This document shows, piece by piece, positions 40,334 through 52,168 of a stretch of DNA of 64,000 bases. The stretch lies in NCBI GenBank assembly GCA_047967505.1, contig CM106541.1. One strand, 5' to 3'. This DNA is from Dipteris shenzhenensis (Eukaryota > Polypodiophyta > Polypodiopsida > Gleicheniales). The notes under the pieces are model-generated. The model saw only the letters and a program-made list of their open reading frames with translations, made no database searches and was not told the DNA's origin. Numbering within the stretch: position 1 is the first letter of the stretch; each line of letters begins with the position of its first letter. The translations under genes were made by a program, and so were the position numbers.

Positions 40334-41094
40334 ATGGCATCCTCTTTCATGTCTCAAAAGGAGTTTTTTAGCGTGAAAAAGTTTGATGGGATAAAATTTC
40401 TTTGTGGAAAGCACAGATAAGAGATGTGCTTATTCAAAAGAAGAAGATTAAACCCTTGGTAGGGATTAAAGCTAAGCTTGCAGATATGTCTAAGGATGAT
40501 TGGAATGAGTTAGATGCATTAGCAAAGTCTATTATAAGACTTTATCTTGCAGATTCAGTTTATTTCACAAGTAGTAAATAAGCAGACGATGGAAGATTTG
40601 TGGAAGAAATTATGTGCCACTTATGAGAAGGAAACTACCTCTAATAAAGTTTACCTCATGAAGAGGTTGTTTGAGCTGCGGATGAAGGAAGGGGTCTCCA
40701 TTGCTTCTCACTTGAATGAATTCAATATTATTTTCAGCTAGCTTCAGGCTCAAAAAATGAATTTCGATGTAGAGACTAAGGCAATATTCCTCTTATGTTC
40801 ATTGCCATCCTCATGGGATACCTTCCATATAGTTGTCACTACTCTACACCTGGTGGAGTACTAAAGTTTGATGATGTTGTGGGTATCTTGTTGGTCGAGG
40901 AGATTAGAAGGAAGTCTATGGATGGCAACAAGTAGGATGCAGCCTTAAATGTGCAAAAGGAAGATCACAATTTAGGGGGAAGTCCCAAGAAAGAGGGAAG
41001 TCTCGTAGCAAATCTAGGGCACAGAACATTGAGTGTTACCATTGTGGGAAGAAGGGCCACATGAAAAAGGAATGCTACAAGCTGAAAAAAAGCA
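40334..41094 (+). pseudogene. Copia gag pseudogene
   Basis: Starts MASSFMSQKEFFSVKKFDGI. After a frameshift, an open piece (40547-40741) reads LWKKLCATYEKETTSNKVYL and LFELRMKEGVSIASHLNEF, the core of copia gag UBN2 domains. Next come KAIFLLCSLPSSWDTF and a CCHC knuckle ECYHCGKKGHMKKEC at about 41030-41074. Stops and frameshifts interrupt it repeatedly. Protease, integrase and RT are absent, because by 41113 unrelated sequence begins. Confidence 0.85.
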
Positions 41095-41112
41095 AAAGGA
41101 TAAGAAAAAGAA

Positions 41113-44100
41113 TGCGAATCGGAGGTCTTGGAATTGCATCAGATCAATGTCGGGATTGAAGACAATCTAGTTGTTCAGATTGTGGAGGGAGTCGTCGATG
41201 GGGTGATTATGGGTAGGAAGATCGCGGAGGAGTAAAGGAGGAGGCAGTTGAAATGTACCGCTGTGACGACAGTAGGATCTGGCACTGAGCCATATGTGTC
41301 ATTGAATGAGTGGAGGCGAAATCAAAATCCCTCCTAAGTCATCTCTTTGGGGAAGTTGTACTTGCGAAAATTGTACAACACATTTGGGTCCTTCTACTGG
41401 AGGTCTCAAAATGCGGCCCAAGTCCATCGTCATTCCATAGAGTGGGTGGACTCGATGATCGATGGGTGCACTGCAGTAGTAGCACCAAAATTCTCCAACT
41501 TCAAGAAGGGGAGCCACCATTGTGGCTGCAGACCGCCGGCATCGCCATCGGTCGTGAGGACTGGAGTGTTGGGGGTGAGGTTGTATCCTCCTCTTATGCA
41601 CTTTGGATGCACGCAACGCTAGTCATCGAAGGACTACGTGATGAAGTATGTGAGGGGGCATGCTTCAAGAATTTTGTAGAGGTGGAGGTGAGAGCCCTCG
41701 ATTTGGCACTTCCAATGGTGCATTAGTGCGCTAGCTGGCAGTTCTTGAAAGGATTGTAAGTCCGGGCACCAGTGGACATCTTCAGGTGGGGAAACTGGCA
41801 GGGATGGCAGAGCATCATCATCTACAAGTGGCATGGGCTCCGGGTCCGTTGATCGTGGTGGCGTTGATACATCAGCTTCTTGGAAAACATTGGTTGCTTT
41901 GAGCAGCGTGTTGAAAGCTTTGTCAAGGAGGTCGACTGGAGCCTTAGAGGAGATGGATGGGGAGGGCTCGTGCTATGCGGTGGTGGTGTTAGAGGCATTA
42001 GACGAGTGCTTGGGCAGTGTTGTCTGAGGGAGGGGAGGGTGGGCGGATTGTTGGCTAGGTAGGGTTGGTTTCAGAGGAGGCGGTAGTGGAATTTCTATAG
42101 GGAGGGCGGTAGTGTTAAAGAGGGTGATTGTTTTGTTTCCCTCTTCCTCGGTGACTTCCTCTGGGTAGGCTATGTGAATTGTTTCAAAATTTCTCACCAA
42201 AGACTCAAGTGAGTCTTGGAGAGCCTATAGCACCTTATTGAAGAGGATTATTATGCCGAGGGGGTGGTAGGTTGTGGACTGGTAGGTTGCAAGGTGCCCT
42301 TGGGATTGGACGGCAGAGGCTCGACCATAGGTCTACATCCAATTAATGTCTGCATGCAGACTTGTGGGTGCGCAGACCCACGGTGTGAGTTACTTGGGCT
42401 TTACAAGTTGCATCACTTCATCATCCATTGGATAATTAAGGGACTCGGTGATGATGTGGCACCAGGCTTGAAAATTGAGGAGGATGGGATGGGAAGATAA
42501 TGTCTGGAGATCGAAGGGGCGAAGTAGGGATAGAGAAGTGGGTTGGAGATCTAGGGAGAAGTATGACATGGTTAAGATGGGGCGGTAGTGGTCGGGGTTA
42601 CAGAGAAGGATAGTTAGCCGCATTGGAGGAGGTTTGTGGTGAGGACTTTTTGTAGGATGGCGTAGCGGTCCAGCTATCGTGAAGTAAGGCAAGCGAGGTA
42701 TGAGCAGTATTTCCAAAAATAGGTGGCATGCATATCCTTATACGTGTGGATGTGATGTTCGTGAAGATTACAAACGCGGAGGTAGAGGCGAAGGTCCTAG
42801 AATTGCATCAAACCGATGCTGGGATTGAAGACAATCTAGTTGTTCAGATTGTGGAGGCAGTCGTCAATGGGGCGACTATAGAGAGGAAGATCGCGGAGTA
42901 GTAAGAGGAGGAGGTGATTGAAATGTACCACGGCAATGACGGTAGGATCTGCCATATGTGTCATTGAATGATTGGAGGCAGAAGCAAAATCCCTCGTGAG
43001 TCATCTCTTTTGGGAAGTTGTACTTGGGAAAGTTATACAACACACTGGAGGTCTTGAAATGCGACCCAAGTCCCATCGTCATTCCATGGGCATATAGAGT
43101 GGGTGGACTCGACGATCGATGGGTGTACTGCGGTAGTAGCACCAAAATTCCTCTAGCTTTAAGAAGGGGAGCCACCATTGTGGCTATAGACCGGCATCGG
43201 CATCGGTCGCAGGGACTGGAGTGTTGGGGTTGAGGCTGTATCCTCCTCTTGTGTGCTTTAGCAAATGGCGCCAGTCGTCGAAGGATTGCATGATGACCTA
43301 TGTGAGGGGGCGCACCTCAAGAATTTCATAGAGATGGAGGTGAGAGCCCTCAAGTTGGCGCTTCCAATGTTGCATTAGCACGCTATCGGGGAGCTTCTGA
43401 AAGGACTGTAAGTTCGGGTGCTAGTGGACATCCTCAAGGAGGGAAACTGGTGGGGATGGTGGAGCATCATCATGTGCAAGTGGCATGGGCTCCGGCTCCA
43501 CTATGCCTGGAGGCATTGATGCTTCAGCTTCTTGTACAAAATTGGATGCTTTGAGTAGCGTGTTGAAGGCTTCATCAAGAAGGTCGACCGGAGCATTGGA
43601 GGAGATGGACGGGGAGGGCCCATGCTGTGCAATGGTGGTGTTAGAGGTGTTAGACGAGTACTCAGGCAGTGTTGTCCAAGGAAGGGGAGGGTGGGTGGCT
43701 TGTTGGATGGGTAGGGTGGGATCTAGAGGAGGTGGTAGTGGAATTTCTGCAGGGGGGGTGGTAGTATTAAAGAGGGCGATTGCTTCATTTCCCTCTTCCT
43801 CGGTTTGGTAGGCTACATGAATTGTTTCAAAATTTCTCACCAAGTACTCAAGTGAGTCTTGGAGAGCTTGTAGCACCCTATTGAAGAGGATTATTATGCC
43901 AAGGGGGTGGTAGGTTGTGGACTGGTAGGCCGCAAGGTGCCCTTGAGATTGGATGGCTGAAACTCAGCCATAGGTCTACATCCAATTGATGTCTGCATGT
44001 AGAGTTGCGAGTTTGTAGACCCATGGCATGAGTTCCTCGGGCTTTGCGAGTCGCATCACTTCATTGTTCGTAGGATAATTAAGGGACTCAATGTGATGAT

Positions 44101-44340
44101 GTGGCACCAGGCTTGAAAACTGAGGAGGATGGGGTGGGTGGATAATGTTTGGAGATAGGAGGGGCGAAGAAGAGATAGAGAAGTGGGTTGGAGATCAAGG
44201 GAGAAGTATGACATGGCTAAGATGGGGCAGCAATGGTCAGGGTTACAGAGAAGGATAGTCTGGAGGGTGTTAGGAGGAAGTAGAGTAGTGAGGTCTAGGT
44301 GGAAGATGAGATTTTGTGCATGGAGTGCATCAAAGTGCAT
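41113..44340 (-). repeat. Large tandem duplication, two units of ~1.66 kb, coding-like on the minus strand
   Basis: GACAATCTAGTTGTTCAGAT at 41161 recurs at 42830, and correspondence continues through both units (about 41113-42781 and 42782-44340). On the minus strand each carries the same broken protein pieces: HCRPILxMSYFSLDLQPTSL; SLEYLVRNFETIHVAY with a Pro/Thr-rich stretch; a HTRGGYSLNPNTPVPATD piece; and PQWWLPFLKLEEFWCYY with VHPLYxxMxW. The Trp/Tyr-rich pieces look like once-functional protein, but I know no family. Stops are present in both copies. The region lies downstream of the gypsy pol on the same strand. Confidence 0.75.
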
Positions 44341-44564
44341 TTGGAGGTTTGGGGGATGATGCGTGGTGCAAGTGTGTATGTGGCTAATTGTGCAGAGATC
44401 TCCTTATACATACGGAACTCTTGTTGCTCTCGGTCTTCCAATATTGACTCCTCTGATTGGCCGATGGCATGCTAGCATTTGTTTTCTTCTTGGAGGGAGA
44501 CCGTTAGGTTCCACTCTTGTGCTAGGAGATCCTATAAAGATTAGATCTATTTTTTGTGGTACTC

Positions 44565-46451
44565 CTATGATCGAGCGTACAGCTCCTCTGATTGTGCCTG
44601 TTGTTCCAACGTTGTGCGCAAGTTCGACTCTACCTTGACAGCCTGGTCCATGAGTGTCTGGACTAGGGATTCACTTGTGCTGAGGTCATCTTGGAGCCTT
44701 GTAAGAGAGAGCTCAAGCTCCTCAACTTTGGTATGGTATTCTTTGCCTCTATGTACCGTGGCATGGCTTGTTGCTTGGGCTGCAACCATTGTGGATTGGC
44801 TTTCATGCGCAGAGAGCTATGAGACTGGTGGAGAGTTGTGAGGCTTGTTCTTGCCTCCTCTGTAAAATTGTGTGGGCGACCTATGGGAGCTGTGCCATGG
44901 CTTCAAAGAGGTTTAGTTCCATTAGGTCCGCATGTGACAACTACTCTGCCTTCATGTGGCTATAGCCACCTGATGCCCTATATTGGGATGCACTGTAAAA
45001 TTGTAAGGCCTCTACTAGGCCTGTCCATGGAGCAGAAGAGGTGCCGGTGGCGAAGGATGTGGTCTCCTAAGGGGTTGTGGAGACAGAGATATAGGGTGCA
45101 ATGGGGGTGGTTGGCGTAGCTTTGGCTCCTGTATGGAAGCCAATTTTGATTGTTTTATCGCCTTGGAGGTCTTCAATAAGAATGGGCTTCTCTTGAACCC
45201 GTTTGCCCTTGTTTTGAGGATCTGCTAGCTAGAGGTGCAATTGTTGGTGCATGAACTCGTGCAACTGGTGGTCCTCATATTGTCTGAGTAGCTGACTTGT
45301 GTTCGGATGCACATGAATTGCCAAGGTGACGTTGGGCATTGTCCTTGCTCTCTTGGGCTTCACCTCCGGTTCTTCTAGCTCAGTCTGTATTGGACCGGTG
45401 GTGGATTTTTTTGCTAGGCCAAAGCCGACTGGCAGATGCTGACCCTTTAAGTAGTAGTGGACCAACATGTATAGCATGGGATAACCGATAACATCCCCAT
45501 GGGTGCCGAGGTCATCTCTCATTTGGCTATAGAAGTAGTTAGCCTAGTTGGTCTCCTGGAGCTCCACCATGCGTAGTAGGATATTGGGCACAACGGACTG
45601 ATGATGTCCGTGTACTTGACTTGAGTGAGCCATTGCAAGGCTCTTGCTGGTCACTCCACTTCGGGCTTATGGATGGCTATGAATTGGAGGCGGCCCTTGC
45701 ACTTGTGGTGGTCATAGTGATAGACTGTTTTGAGGGCGTCGAGATTTTTCTTCTTGGAGTATTTCTCACTGACCACTGACAGTTGCCCGTACCATGTCTT
45801 GATTGATTTGTAGTGGTGGGGATTGCATGTTGCATCTCGTAGGATGCCAACGTTGGTGTTGATGTTGTACACCTTGAGGAATTCTGTGATCAGCATCATG
45901 TCTAGGTGGCATGGGAGGTGGGCACTCTACTCAAGCCTATAAAGTTGAGTGCCTCGTCCATTGCTTGGTCCTACAAAGCTACGTATGCTACTGCTATATG
46001 GTAGTGGAGGGTGTAATCGTGGCCCTCATATGCAAAGCACGAGTGTATGATGCAAGATTCTAGTTCTTGGAGCCATGTCTCTCCAAGTGGCAAGTGTGCT
46101 TGGGAGTGCATGACCTTGTACTCGCTTGCTGTTGGCACATGGGTGCACTTTCTTGACCTCGAGGGAGGCGTGCCTGCCACGGTCGGATCCTCTTGAGTGG
46201 CCTACCTATGGATGTTTCTTCGCCTTGCAAGTCTTCCGAGGGGATCTCAGAAGGCATTCGGATCATGGCAGACGGAGTGCTTTAGGAGTCTGATGGCCCA
46301 GTGGCTTTTGGGATAGGGCAAGGTGGAGTCCCAGGTCTGTTTTGAACTCAAAGAACTCTTGTTTGGGATCCTTCAGAAACAAGGATGGCAGTTGAGTGAT
46401 GAGAGAGTCAGTGGATGAGGAAGAGTAGGAGGACATAAATAGACTGTTCAA
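44565..46451 (-). pseudogene. Unrecognised coding-like region downstream of the gypsy pol
   Basis: Consecutive minus-strand pieces in shifting frames: 46451-46263; 46180-45971 (TWLQELESCIIHSCFAYEGH, LHYHIAVAYVAL); 45899-45651 (MLITEFLKVYNINTNVGILR, SIKTWYGQLSVVSEKYSKKK, HHKCKGRLQFIAIHKPEVEW); 45522-45229 (GYPMLYMLVHYYLKGQHLPV); and 44789-44565, a coiled-coil-like VEELELSLTRLQDDLSTSES stretch. Composition and length suggest one protein of about 600-700 residues, now broken. It is not gag, pol or a known envelope, and I do not recognise the family. Its position suggests an extra ORF of the Ty3/gypsy element, but independent origin is possible. Confidence 0.4.
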
Positions 46452-46499
46452 AAACTGTCAGAATTTTGGGCAAATCTTGTAAGAGTTTGGGGCCAACTA

Positions 46500-48100
46500 C
46501 TATGGTGACGACCCGACTGGATAAGCTTGCTTATATAGATTTCCCATCCCCCCAATCGGCGGGATACGTGTATGGCAACGGTCAGTGTGGTAAATCAATG
46601 GTGGAGGCTGGCAGGATGTAACCAAGACTATGACCGGCATGATACGAGATGAGGACGGGCGGTGCGATCTAGAATGGCGACGGTCGGTGGTGTCCTTCCT
46701 TGGTGTCGACTGGCAGGATGTTGGGATCACGACGGTTGGTGGGATACTTTGTTGATGATGACCCGTGTGATTTGTCGATGGAGATGGTGATGATCGGCAA
46801 GATGTTGGGATCACAACAGTCGATGGGATACTTCGTTGGCAACTGACTATGTAAAAGAGTAAAAGAAAGAGAGAGTGGTGGTGGGGGGGGGGGGGGGGAA
46901 GGGTGAGTGAGTAGAGTGCACTTGTGTGGTGCAGGTGTGATTGTGAGGTCGACGTGCAAGATTATGAACAAATGCAAAAAGGGATCCTAATCACCTGGTG
47001 CTGATCGTGTGTGTGCATGTGGTGTATTCGGCAGGGACTAGTGGCTATAGGTGTGTTGGGTGAGAAATGTACTGACTCACCTAGACCTAGATTTGATGAT
47101 TATGATGAATGTGGTCTAGACAGACGTCGTACTATGGCATAGCATGTAAGGAGCCATGTAGAGTATGTATCCAGCTTGTTTTTGACCTTGGATGCCAGGG
47201 GCACATTTGTGTTGGACTTCATTATTGTAGCATGGTCCATCTTCTTGGGAGAAGCGAGCTTTTGTGAGTCTGCCCGTGGGGTCGACCCTTGTTTTCATTA
47301 ATAGGAAGTTACCATCAGAGGGGGTATGTTCACCATTACTTTCGAGTGTTTGTCCCAGAGGGAGGTTCTTGTGTAACTCTTTGTGGGGGGGAATTGGTTC
47401 CTTTGGAGCTCCTCGACTGGTTGTGGCGATACTTGTGTTGAGTCGGACCATTCGTGGCACTAGTGCAGATTCGGTATCTTGGGGCTGGCTTGCTTCATTC
47501 GGTTTGTCTGATAGATTCTTGTGGCGCTACCTTCGACACCTTTAGGGTTTGTGATGTTGACTTCTGGACTTGAGTGACTTTCTTGCCTTGGCCACCCAAG
47601 CGGGTGGTGTTGATCGTGAGGTTGTGTGGTGGTGGATGAGGTGGGGGCACGAGCGCACAGTATGACTTTTTTCTTGTAATGGATGGGTTTGGAAGAGGCC
47701 TTCTGGGGGAGACCGAAGCTTGCGTTGCTGCTTTAACATTCTCTGGGAGTTAGGTCTGATCGAAGTGATAATGGGCATAGAGGATAGCATCTTTTGCAGC
47801 TCACGAATTTCTTGGGCGGAGGATGTTGGTGTTGGTCGAGTGGGAAATGGCATTGGTTTACCACTGTGGCTAGCTTTCTTCCCCTTTCAAGCTGGGAACT
47901 TGGGTGGGATGCTAGTGGGGGCTGGGGCTTTTGGTCTGCTCTGCTATGTAGCTTCATTATCGTGGATCAGTGAGGTCAGACTTGAAGAGGGGGCCGTTTG
48001 GCCACCATTAGTGAGCGAAGAAGTCCGGGCACACCAGTCAATTTGATAGTTTACGATGTAGCACTAGGTTCTTCCTAGTATAATCTGTTCTTCAGTTGCT
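46500..48100. other. Non-coding or decayed segment with short repeats and a poly-G tract
   Basis: 46.56-46.85 kb carries direct repeats of ~41 bp (GATGTTGGGATCAC at about 46712 and 46800). A 16-18 base G run lies at about 46883-46898. Minus-strand frames at 47116-47460 and 47542-47853 are Pro/Ser/His/Lys-rich and unrecognised. They could belong to the extra region downstream of the gypsy pol or be chance frames. Confidence 0.4.
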
Positions 48101-48540
48101 TCTATGGGGAGAACATAAAATTGTATATCCCCACTACTTAGCGAACAACCATTAGACTTAAATTCACAAAACCCAAAGTTTGTAGGAGTTGGCTATTTAT
48201 AGCTCTTATTGAAGCGACGATGATGGTTAGGGGTACTTGTAGCTTTTCCCATACCTCTCGGGAGAGGAAGTTGTGGCTCTCACTCTCGAATCCATAAGTG
48301 CTTTGATGTGCATGCACGGGACTTGTAGTTGAACAAGCAACTTGGTTGGCTATATTGTTAGCTCATCCGTTAGTTGCACCTGTTCAATCATTGCCTTAAG
48401 CAATGTCATTTGCGTATGCTATCGGAGCTTAGCATTACGGATCTTGGCTTTCTCGATGGCCTGGAATTTCATCTTGGCCACCTTGGCCTTGAGTTATTTT
48501 CCTTTATGCATGGCTTGAAGGGTGGAGAGAGCGAGTGGTC
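48101..48540. other. Gypsy pol 3' flank, no gene recognised
   Basis: Minus-strand codons just after the integrase C terminus are Lys/Gln-rich with stops (48.4-48.54 kb) and have no known domain. Nothing else is seen. Confidence 0.4.
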
Positions 48541-49620
48541 TATAGTATCTTTTTAATTTTCTCTTGTTAAGGTAGCCATCCATTTTTGTCCCATCAAGGG
48601 TGGCTATTCAACATGACCCTTGGGGAGTGATCTCAACTACATGGTAAGGACCCATACCTCAGTACTTAGTCTTGCATTTAGTATTACGGATGCTATATAG
48701 GAGTACCAAATGTCCTTCTGCCATGTCCTTGTTCTTGAGGTTGCGGTTGAACTACTTTTTACATCGGGCCTTTTCTACTCGAAAAGAGTAGGTTGCACGC
48801 AACCTTGTCTCTTATAACTTTTCGAGGTGAACTAACCGTTTTGCTAGTGCATTTTCTGTGAGTCTTTCCTTCATGGCAAGATGGAGGCTAGGCACTACAT
48901 ACTCCATTGGCATTACTGCCTCCACCCCGAAGGCTAACCTGAAGGGGGTACAATGTGTGGCCACTTTGTAGGAGATATAATGCTACTATGAGCTTATGCA
49001 CCCAATCGGTATGACTGGCTTCTACCATACATGTGATTATTTTACATGTTTTGTTGGAGCTCTCGGCCAAGCCATTTGCCCTAGGGTAGTATGGCATTGA
49101 CTTCCTATGAATGATCATAAACTCACTAGTTAGGATTGCTATCATTTCTTTGAGGAAGTGAGTTCCTAGGTCGCTGACTAACTCCAGTGGATCTCACATC
49201 AACCTTCATCGTGGCTCTTCCTTCTACCCACTTGGTGAAGTACTCAATGGCCAGGATGATGTATCCGACCTCGGTCCCCCTAGCTCTGCTGGGATTATGG
49301 GACCAATGAAATTGATGCACCATTTTTCAAAGGGTTGGTTGTCAGCCAGGATTCCAATCAGGGGCATCATGTATGCATTGTGTGGAATTTGGATATGCTA
49401 GCAAGGGTTGCATCGTTTGATGAATTTGGCCACATCTCTGAAGAGTGTCAGCCACCAGAGACCAGCTTGAAGCACTTTACGTGCTGTAACATCAGTGAAA
49501 AAATGACCTCTTGCAAGGAGTGGGCTTCTTCAAGCACATCGATGTATTTGTGTCCGCACATGCTTCTTTGCAGTATGCCATTCTTGCCCATGTGGTATAG
49601 TTGGCCTGCTATCAGCTGAT
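48541..49620 (-). pseudogene. Ty3/gypsy integrase (broken)
   Basis: In minus-strand order: the zinc-binding lead YQLIAGQLYHMGKNGILQRS and YIDVLEEAH at 49620-49500; core piece VGYIILAIEYFTKWVEGRAT at about 49270; LTSEFMIIHRKSMPYYPRAN then GLAESSNKTCKIITCMVE (third acidic residue Glu) at 49140-49030; and the C-terminal GMGPYHVVEITPQGSC, ATLDGTKMDGYLN and KLKRYYR near 48650-48560. The C terminus has no chromodomain and resembles Tat/Athila-type rather than chromovirus integrases. Stops and frameshifts occur throughout. Confidence 0.8.
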
Positions 49621-49661
49621 ATGGTGCCACATCCTTAATGAGTTTGTAGGATCCATCCTTC

Positions 49662-50306
49662 TTAAGGGCCTGGCCTAGGGGTAATCCGTTGGCTAAAGTA
49701 GTGGCCAATTTTGGAGGCCCATTCAAGAATGATGTCAAGGAAGAAAAGAGAAGTGTTGGGGAGATCATCTTCTACTCCTGTTGGAGCCTCACCGTTTGGG
49801 ATTCTCGATAGGTGGTTGGCCAGGACGTGGGTTTTGCCTTTACGTACAATGACTATGAAGTTGAATTCTAGCAGGATCAGCATCCACCTAGTGATGTGTC
49901 CCGTCATGCAGGGTTTGTTGACCAAGTATAGCAATGATTGATGGTCCACAAAGAAGACAAACTTGTTAGCCAACAAGTAGTGCCTAAACTTCTTTACTAC
50001 ATAGACCATGGCGAGACCTTCCCTCTCGGTGGTAGTGTAGTTAACCCGGGTCTCATTTAGTTGGCGGCTCACAAAGTATACTGGGTAATCTAAATTATGC
50101 TCCCTGGGTTGGGTTAACACACATCCAATGGCAAAGTTAGATGCATCAATATGGACATGGAATATTAAATTCCAGTCGGGTAACCTCAACACTAGTGTGG
50201 TGGCTAGAGCTAGTTTGAGGGTTTTAAAAGATATTTGGCATTCCTCGGCCCACTCAAAGGATACTAGCACTTTGTATGATGGGTGGGCTATGTTTGTATA
50301 GAACAA
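49662..50306 (-). CDS. Ty3/gypsy RNase H segment (open for 214 codons)
   Basis: Open minus-strand frame. The connection segment SFEWAEECQISFKTLKLAL is followed by RNase H: FHVHIDASNFAIGCVLTQ (first Asp), VYFVSRQLNETRVNYTTTER (Glu), FVFFVDHQSLLYLVNK (Asp), and VLANHLSRIPNGEAP at the end. All expected motifs are present and no stop occurs within. The polyprotein is frameshifted on both sides, so this is a domain of a dead element rather than a gene with its own start. Confidence 0.88.
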   Translation of the reverse strand: MFYTNIAHPSYKVLVSFEWAEECQISFKTLKLALATTLVLRLPDWNLIFHVHIDASNFAIGCVLTQPREHNLDYPVYFVSRQLNETRVNYTTTEREGLAMVYVVKKFRHYLLANKFVFFVDHQSLLYLVNKPCMTGHITRWMLILLEFNFIVIVRKGKTHVLANHLSRIPNGEAPTGVEDDLPNTSLFFLDIILEWASKIGHYFSQRITPRPGP

Positions 50307-50342
50307 GATGAATCTCTAGTAATAGCCTGTGTGGCCAGTAAA

Positions 50343-51122
50343 TCATTGGACTCCCTTGGCATTGGTGGGGGGCGGTAACTCCAAGATGAGTTTGATTTTA
50401 TTATGGTCCATAGAGATTCCATTCCGAGACACTATGTGGCCCAGGATGACACCATGTTTGACCCAAAACTGGCACTTAAGGGGGTTGAGGGATATGCGGC
50501 ATTTATTGAGGACGAGCTTGAGGTACTTCACGTTGTCATCCCACTTCGAGTTTATGCAAATGTCATCCAAGAAGACTTCCACAAAGTCCCTCAGATATTC
50601 CTTGAATACTGTAATCATCATCCATTGTTGGAAGGTAGCAGGGGCATTGGTTAATCTAAATATCATCACCTTGGCTGCATATACACCCCATTCGGTTGCA
50701 AAGGCAAACTTATGTTGATCTTGTGGAGTGATCGACACTTGGTTTTTGTAACCTAAAAATTTATCTAGGAAGCTATATGCTTCGTTTCTGGCAGCTACCC
50801 TTTCTAGAACATGCTCTATGAATGGCAAGGGTTAGTGGTCATGTCTCGTGGCAGCATTAACCTTTTCCAAATCTACACATACTCTAATTTTTCCATTTTT
50901 CTTTAGGACTATCATGACTGGTGATACCCAGTCCGTATGCTCAATCTCATAGATGAATCTTGCATCTATGAGTTTCTGGATTTTTTCGCTCACTATGACT
51001 GCGTATTTAGGATTCATAGGGTAGGGGAGTTGATGTACTAGCCTGGCATCATCTAGCATGGGGATTGTGTGCTGCACTACTATGGCAAGCATCCCTTTCA
51101 TGTCAATGTACTTCAAGGCCAT
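50343..51122 (-). pseudogene. Ty3/gypsy reverse transcriptase
   Basis: Two abutting open pieces separated by a stop near 50830. The first (51122-50832) has the RT lead PYPMNPKYAVIVSEKIQKLI, WVSPVMIVLKKNGKIRVCVD (first catalytic Asp in CVDLEKVN). The second (50828-50343) has MPFIEHVLERVA, SFLDKFLGYKNQV (normally FLDGFSGYNQI), KFAFATEWGVYA, NAPATFQQWM, the catalytic box FLDDI in place of YLDDI, and NPLKCQFWVKHGVILGHIVS. Spacing is normal for gypsy RT. Confidence 0.88.
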
Positions 51123-52168
51123 GCAGTCCTTGTACTTTTGTAGGAGAGCTATTAAGGCATTCTCCTCGTTGGGGGTGAGGTCATCGGCGACAAATACGAG
51201 TTGTGGTCTTGCCCTTCCGGGTCTAGGTTTACCTCTTTGACTGAGGCCGGCCCATCATACCCTTGAAAACAACTGTCCTCCCGAGACCTTTTGGCCTATT
51301 GCTATAAGATCTTATGATCCTAAATAGTATATGCCTTGTAGTGGGCTGGTACCTGTCATAGGTCCTCTTTATCCTCAATGTCCTCTTCTTTTTCTGCTGG
51401 AGTAGTGGTCTTTTTGGCCTTACCCTTGCCTTTGGATATAGGGGATTTGGGACATGAAGGGGGCTCTTCCATTACGCTTATAGAGCTGATGGGGATGATT
51501 ACACTACTTACCCTATTTCCCCAGTTAGAGGAGAACTCGTGGTGAGGCACCTACGTAGGATAGCCACTGAAGATATAATTTTACCCTCATAGCTCCCTTG
51601 CTTAGCTCTCGGGTTTGAGCATGTTAAACATTCTTAAGGGAACCACTGGGGTCAACAGACCCTCGAGCTCTAGGGTGGTAATCCGAAACCCTACTCTTTT
51701 TGGGACATCTATATTGGCTAAGATGTGCATCTGGTTCTGCGAGAATTCTGGCTTGGGGAGAGGTGCATACTAGAAGTCGTCAAACATCTTCTCATCCTCT
51801 TCCTTGTCATAGGGTTGGAATAGATTTACGGAAGTGGTTCGAGCAGTGGTGTTGGACTCTGCAGGCAAAGATGTGTCCTAACAATGGGTGGGCCTTGTAG
51901 GTGTGTAGGTCCACTCTCATGGTTTGCTCCTCGTGCCACAAGTAAATGTTATCATTACGCTAGTCATGCACGATTCCAGATATCCACAAGAAGGGACTAC
52001 CTAGGATAGCCTCATATCCTGGTTGTCGAGTGAAGTCCATGACCACGAACCTGACAGGGTATGTGAATCCAAATACCTTAATCTTTATGCCAATCAGCAC
52101 TCCCAGGGGTTTGGCAGTTCCCCTATTGGGCTAACTTTACTACCAGATGAGTCTCCTCGAGTGCAGGT
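51123..52168 (-). pseudogene. Ty3/gypsy protease C-terminal part and linker to RT
   Basis: Immediately left of the nested element, minus-strand residues FVVMDFTRQPGYEAILGSPF followed by LWISGIVHD match the C-terminal half of gypsy aspartic proteases (F.V...P.YDAILGRPWL). After it comes a linker of about 300 codons with stops, including a Lys/Pro/Glu-rich stretch at 51550-51356. The N-terminal half lies at 53.69 kb, on the other side of the insertion. Confidence 0.75.
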
